This document shows, in pieces, positions 58,900 to 64,000 of a stretch of DNA of 64,000 nucleotides. Within the stretch, counting starts at the first letter, position 1. The number at the start of each line of letters is the position of its first letter. A program made the position numbers and the translations under genes. The stretch is from Torreya grandis (Eukaryota > Streptophyta > Pinopsida > Cupressales > Taxaceae): positions 12,854,001 to 12,918,000 of the forward strand of contig JARHVA010000006.1 of the NCBI GenBank assembly GCA_037957365.1, in the 5' to 3' direction. The notes beneath the pieces are model-generated. The model was not told the DNA's origin and did not search any database. It was given only the letters and a program-made list of their open reading frames with translations.

Positions 58900-61800
58900 T
58901 AAGTGGGTTGAGAATTTAAAGGATAAGTCTAAGGGTTGGATACTTTGGCTTTCTCATTATCCTTCTGTTGGGCTTGAGAATGGTTCACCATATGAATGGT
59001 ATGGATAAGTGTTTCTGACATTTGCTTTGGTTCCTCCCCTTTTCTCTTAGGTGAGGGGAAAGGATTTTGTTGGATAGGTGGGTCAAGTAATGAAGAAGGC
59101 ACTAGAGGTTCTTCTAACAAATCATATTCATCTAAAATATTGTGGACAAGTGCTTAGAAAGCCTTATAGTTCTTTGTATCATGCCCAAGAGTCCTATGGT
59201 AAGGACAAATCAAGTTATCATTGAACAAAGTTAGATTAGTATGAGATGGGTCAAATTGTTTGATTGGGGGTAAGTTAATAGATGAGGTTTGAAACAACCT
59301 TTGTAAAATAGTTATATAGGATTCTGGCAAAGGTGAGGTAGGTTTTAGGATTGGTTTCTTCATGTAAGCATTGCTTGGACGAGTAATTTTTGTTGATGGG
59401 TGTGGTTGGGTTTGCTTAGATATGTTTATCTAATGGGTTAAAGATTTGGATGTAGAAGCTTTTGATGATGAATTTTTGGTTGATGATGAATTTTTGGTTA
59501 CTGATGGGAGAGTAGACAAGGAAAAGTTGGTTAAGAAGGATGAAGGACTATAGGTTTTGGTTTTTAAAGGTGGAGAAGAGTAAGATGGCTTGATAGTGGA
59601 AGGATGTGGTCCTAAGATAAAAGGTAGATGTGAAGGAGGTGGTATGGGCTTAGTTCAAGGTAATGTTTTAGGCAATCCTTCCTTATTAATGGGCTTAATT
59701 TGATTTGCCTTTGGTGATATTGAGGGAGTTAAGTCCAATATTAAAGGAGGGTGAGAGTGACAAGGTGTGGGAAGAATCGCCAAGTTCTTGATTGGTTGGT
59801 GGAAGAAACATGAGGTGAATTAACAATTTTAAGTGGAGGTGTTTGAGATGGTTTAGTTATGAATTTAGATGTGGTAACTGGTGAAGGAGTGATAATGGGT
59901 GAAATGTGGACTCTGGTAGAGTCAACTCAAATTTTCTTAAATTAAGGAGGCCTATCCAATGTCAAAAGGTGACTTGATCAAAGTTAGGCTGGGACGTGAA
60001 CTCTAAACTATGAACTAACCTTGAGAAGGGATTATAAATGGGTATATTTACTTGATCATTTGTCTTGAAGTATAATCCCTTAGGTGAAGAAGGAAGGGTT
60101 GTGGTGGGAGGTTTGATTCTGGTTTTGATATTGGTAGGTGGTTTTAAAAGTGATAATTGGGTGGATAACGTAACAACTTCTTATGGAATGGTTTCAAAAG
60201 AGGGCATATAAGAGATAGGTGTGGTACCTTCAAAGGAGGGAAGGGATAAGGTTTTGGTTTTGGCCATAATGTTCAAAGAAGTTGGTGATTCTTCCATTTG
60301 GATTGGGAGAGTGAAGTAAGTGGTTGAATCAATTGTGGTCTCTTTGGGAATTTATGTTGAAGGAGCAGATGAGGCTATGGTTTCAATGGTTGGAGAAAAA
60401 GGGGTGATGGGTTCATCCATTTGGGTCTCATAAGTAATATAAGGTAAATTGATTTCCTCTATTTGGGTGGTAGAGGTATCAATTTCCTCAATAATGGGCA
60501 CATTACTGATAACATTGATTGTATCTAATCCCTATGAGTTAGATGATTCGAGCTTAATATCATAATGTTGTGTAGAAGGAGCATGGTTTGGAAAAGGCTT
60601 TCAAAAAATGTCAAGAGATTGGTTAGGGGGAGCATTAGGGTTATCAAATACTAACTCTTTAATTTTAATGAGATTTTGGATAAGACTTATAAAGGTATTA
60701 TATCTATTAATGTCATGTCCAAAAGTTTGATGAAAAGCACAGTGGTCATTTTTGTTATACCAACCAAGAGGGTGAGAAGAATATAATTATTAAGGTGGTT
60801 TGATTGGTGGAAGTTGGATAAGATTGGTCTTGAGAAGTTTATCCAAAATATATGCATACGATTCCCCAATTGGATTATATTGTTTTGGAGATGCTCAGTT
60901 TTGGGTTCCATTTTATTGATAACGAAGTTTGGGTGAGTTGTTTTGATTTGATTGGGTGACTTTGATAGTGGAGATGTTTTCAAAAACACTACATTTTTAT
61001 ATACCTTTACCTTGGTATTAGTTTGATTGGTGGTTTTGGTTTAGGGAGGATCATTAGGTTTAAAAGAGGAATTTTTATTCCATAATTTTAGTTTTCCCTC
61101 ATCAATAACATGATTTTAAAGTTTTTTCACCATGGTGAATGCTTCATCAAATGTTAAGAAAGTTTAGACTCAAAGAGTAGGTGTAATATGCTTAGCAAAA
61201 CCCCTAGAGAATAATTTTATTAATTCAAGTTGGGGTAAGGTAAAAAAAATTTGGTTGATGAGGCCTCTCCATCTCGCAAAAAAATCAACAATGGATTTAT
61301 CTTTAAATTATTTGATGGAATAGAAGTTAATTATGGAAATTGACCAAGAAATGTTCCAAAAATATTTGTGCTTATTGGGAGAAGGAAAAGATGGAATGTG
61401 TAGGGAGAGAGATATACCAATCAACAATGTTTCCTAATAAAGACATTGGAAATGTTCAAAGGAAGAGAGCATTGTCATATGTGATCAAGTAACATGAATG
61501 ATAGAATGCTCTTAAATGTTGTTGTGGGTCCTCCTTGCCTTGAAATTTGGAAAATTTAGTCAATTACCATTGAGGAGGATAAGAGTGGATTGGAACGGAT
61601 GGGTGGATAGTTTCATTGCAAATTTGGTCATAGGATACGAGCTTATGAGACCCAAAAAGTGAAGACTCCAAGTTAGTCATTTTATCCATTAGAATTTTGA
61701 TCATATCTGACTAAGGTTGGGAAGATGCTTAATTGAGGGGTATATTCTATTAGGGTTGAGTGGTAGCTATGTAAGGATAAGTGGTAAACTGCATGGAAGA

Positions 61801-62551
61801 GGCCACATAATGGTAAGTGGTAACAAGTGGATGAGATGGTGCCACATAATAACTGATTATCATAAATGGTAGGGTAGATGGTGGTATATACCCATATTGG
61901 TAGGTTTTCATAGGTAATTATTGGGGAATGGATGTAGAATGGCTTAAAGGTATAGTTGAGGTGGTAGGTGGAGGTTAATTAGGTTGAGGTTATGTGGTGA
62001 CTCTAGTGTTGATAGGTGGAAGTGTTTGACGTATAGAAAGCACTAGGTTTTGAAATGGGGTAGTGATTAAGGGATTAGTTTCCATCGAAGGAAGGATAGA
62101 AGTAGGGGTAAAAGATAATCCTAGGGTGGGTGGAGTATAGGTGATCAAAGGTAAAGTATAAATTATATGGGGTATAGTAGGAGGTGTTTGGCTAGAGGTT
62201 GGAACAATGGATTAGGGTTGGGTAGTGTTGGTGGATGGGATGTTAGAAGGTTGGGTTGAGGTAATACCCACCATAAGATGGATGGAATTTCATAATAAGG
62301 ATCCATAGGAGGAACTAAATCAAAGGAGGTACAGTAGGGCATGGTGTTAAGGTAGTGTTGAAGAGCTCCTTGATTTTTGTCAAGGATGGTAGTAAAGTTT
62401 GCATCTCCTTCAAATATAACAGGGATTCTAGAAAGAGGGGGATAAAAATAAGGAGAACCTTCAACATCAGAAGTGTATTTCATGGAGGAAAAAGAAGATG
62501 GCGGTGGTTGGTTGGTTTGATTTCTTAGTTGTCATCTAGTAAATACCATAT
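58900..62551 (-). pseudogene. Tat-type gag with two knuckle-like modules
   Basis: The start is probably the minus-strand ATG at 62551: MVFTR, TGA (for CGA), QLRNQ, the MVxTRRQxRxQ-like opening of such gags. Then MKYTSDVEGSPYFYPPLSRI and a Pro-rich stretch. The capsid region near 61300-61100 has SIVDFFARWRGLINQ and LSRGFAKHITPTL. Two modules follow: DHCAFHQTFGHDINRY (~60750-60700) and LICPYHRTLGHDTKNYKAF (~59210-59154), both C-X2-H-X4-H-X4-Y, where relatives end in Cys. Long Ser/Pro/Thr-rich spacer between. Many stops and frameshifts. Confidence 0.75.
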
Positions 62552-62599
62552 GAGAAATGGGGATATATTATGACAAAACTTACACCTCAAACAAAAAGC

Positions 62600-64000
62600 A
62601 ACCAAAAATAATTCAAAGCAATCAATGCATACACTAAAAATTCATTTATCCTAGGATTCCTTTTAAATCATTTTTGGCTTATGCCTTAGGGAGTGTAAAG
62701 AGGGATCTTGGATTATACACTAGGTACTAAAGAGGTAATCTATGATTGATTTTAGGTTGTTTAGGTTCTCAATAGGGAGAAATATGTGTTAAACTTTAGT
62801 GTGTGTCTTGATATTGGGGCCTACCCCCTCGCTTCATGATCCCACAATAATAAGAGTATCGGGTGATTAGCCAAAATATAACAAGTTTAGAGTTTATAAT
62901 CAAAAAAAGGGTTGAGTTGGTTCTCCCCTTGGTTGTGAAATCTAAGTAGGATAGTTGGGAAGGGGTAAGGTTACTGTTAGGTGATGAAACCCTAGTTGGT
63001 CATTGTCTTAGGTATGTTTGATGTGTTGATTATTCAAGTGGTTTGGTTTGTGTAATATTTATGGTTATATGATTAATTTTATTTACTTAATTAGTCTAGA
63101 TGAACTAACACAAGCAAGAAAAGAATGTACACAGTCAAATTTAATCAAAATGAATTTTTTTAATCTCTTCCCAATGAAAACAAAATAACTATGATGTAAC
63201 TAAATGCAATATGAAAATGCAATCCTAGTCCTTGTAGAGAGGATTACAAAGCAAGTTAGTCAAGAATTAGTCCATAAACAATAAAACATGCATAAAGAAC
63301 CAACAAACCAAGCTTATCTATTCCTATGGGAATTACAAAGGATATCAAGAAATAGAAAGAAAGAAACACCATATTACCTTCCCAAATGGAATCACCATAT
63401 ACATGTGGCTCAAAAACATGTTTTCCTTTGATCAAGCATCCTTGTCTTTGTCAATAAAGGTGGTAAGCTCCTCCAATGCCTCAAGAACACTCCATAAAGC
63501 TAGGATCTTGATTTCAAATCACTAAACTAGCCTATTAGTGAAGCTTGAAAACAAAATATATGATCTAATAAAAATCCTTTTGAAGATAGTTGAGCATAAT
63601 AACCTTACACCAAAATAGCATAGAAATGATGTTCATGGCCTCTCTATTTATAGATTTTTGAGATTGGTCAAGATCAACCTAAACCATCCATCTTGAGATG
63701 AAGATGTGTGGTTGAGGATAATCATAATATTTATAATTAAATCCATAATTATCTTCATCATGACCTTGGAAGAAGAGGCATTAAAGAGGCATGGGATGCA
63801 TTAAATAGGCATGTGTGACCGATAATCTTGATAATTGTGGCATTTATGGGCTAGGGATGTATTCCCAAGAAATGATGTCACCTAATGATGTAGTTAATAG
63901 GAATCAATTTTTTTGAAAATATATTCAAAAACTTTCATAGAAAATACACTTAAGCTCTTGATTCAGATTAATTATCCTTAAACAAGGTTAATCAACATTT
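62600..64000 (-). repeat. probable 5' untranslated region and LTR of the Tat element (outer end outside window)
   Basis: Upstream of gag on the minus strand. A TATA box, TATAAATAGAGA, lies at 63652-63641 (minus), followed by GGCCATGAAC. ATGGATGG words and the TATA context are shared with 27385-27450. I could not fix the PBS or the LTR boundary. Confidence 0.45.
63641..63652 (-). promoter_or_regulatory. LTR TATA box of the Tat element
   Basis: Minus strand TATAAATAGAGA, about 1.09 kb upstream of the gag start. Followed by GGCC and an ATG-poor leader, in keeping with a plant LTR promoter. Confidence 0.55.

Larger units (their letters stand above)
47270..62551 (-). mobile_element. Tat-type Ty3/gypsy retrotransposon, interrupted by a copia
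   Basis: On the minus strand from 62551 down: gag, protease, linker, RT, RNase H, a second RNase H of the Tat kind, and integrase ending near 47270. A copia element (51399-58117) sits in the protease-RT linker. When it is removed, the linker is collinear across the TSD GATTA. The conserved gag-PR and RT blocks and the extra RNase H before integrase fit the Tat branch. The 3' LTR was not found; the 5' LTR runs off the right edge. Confidence 0.85.

Overview
This window looks like repeat-dominated intergenic DNA from a large-genome seed plant. A gymnosperm such as a conifer is my best guess, because several generations of slowly decaying LTR retrotransposons sit inside one another in very AT-rich DNA. 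That guess is inference. I found no convincing host gene, tRNA or rRNA. Almost every recognisable protein segment is a decayed gag, protease (PR), integrase (INT), reverse transcriptase (RT) or RNase H (RH) of Ty1/copia or Ty3/gypsy type.

Layout. (1) 1-~5000: a Ty3/gypsy element on the minus strand, entering from the left edge (INT, RT-RH, PR, gag, primer-binding site PBS, LTR). (2) ~5000-7743: unassigned AT-rich DNA. (3) 7749-22430: a copia-type element on the plus strand with unusually long LTRs (about 2.9 kb) and an internal region that holds gag but no pol; target-site duplication (TSD) TGACT. Its 3' LTR is split by (4) 16410-21156: a short gypsy element (TSD CTAAG) that encodes only a gag-protease polyprotein, and whose LTR ends carry a 53-bp tandem array of the PBS region. 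(5) 22436-26600: unassigned. (6) 26600-41100: remains of a minus-strand Tat-type gypsy (gag end and PR at 40.1-40.7 kb, a long linker with a 14-unit minisatellite, LTR-like DNA at 26.6-30.5 kb), cut by (7) 30486-35795: a worn plus-strand copia (TSD GGTTT). A (CA)43-(TG)45 palindrome lies at 29.1-29.3 kb. (8) 41100-43870: clusters of a short palindromic motif. (9) 43885-45440: a decayed plant-mobile-domain (PMD) reading frame on the plus strand. (10) 47270-62551: a Tat-type gypsy on the minus strand, complete from INT to gag, with its 5' LTR running off the right edge. It is cut in the PR-RT linker by (11) 51399-58117: a comparatively well preserved minus-strand copia (TSD GATTA).

Four insertions have LTR boundaries and matching 5-bp TSDs readable by eye, which gives a relative insertion order. 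Two of the four elements lack the enzymes for their own reverse transcription and integration, and would have relied on autonomous relatives. The pattern of stop codons in the best-preserved frame (ten TAG, two TGA, no TAA, no frameshift) fits decay by deamination of methylated cytosines in CAG and CGA codons. The PMD frame lies antisense to, and just beyond, the Tat INT. This matches extra antisense ORFs known in Tat-lineage elements, so it may be retrotransposon cargo rather than a host gene.
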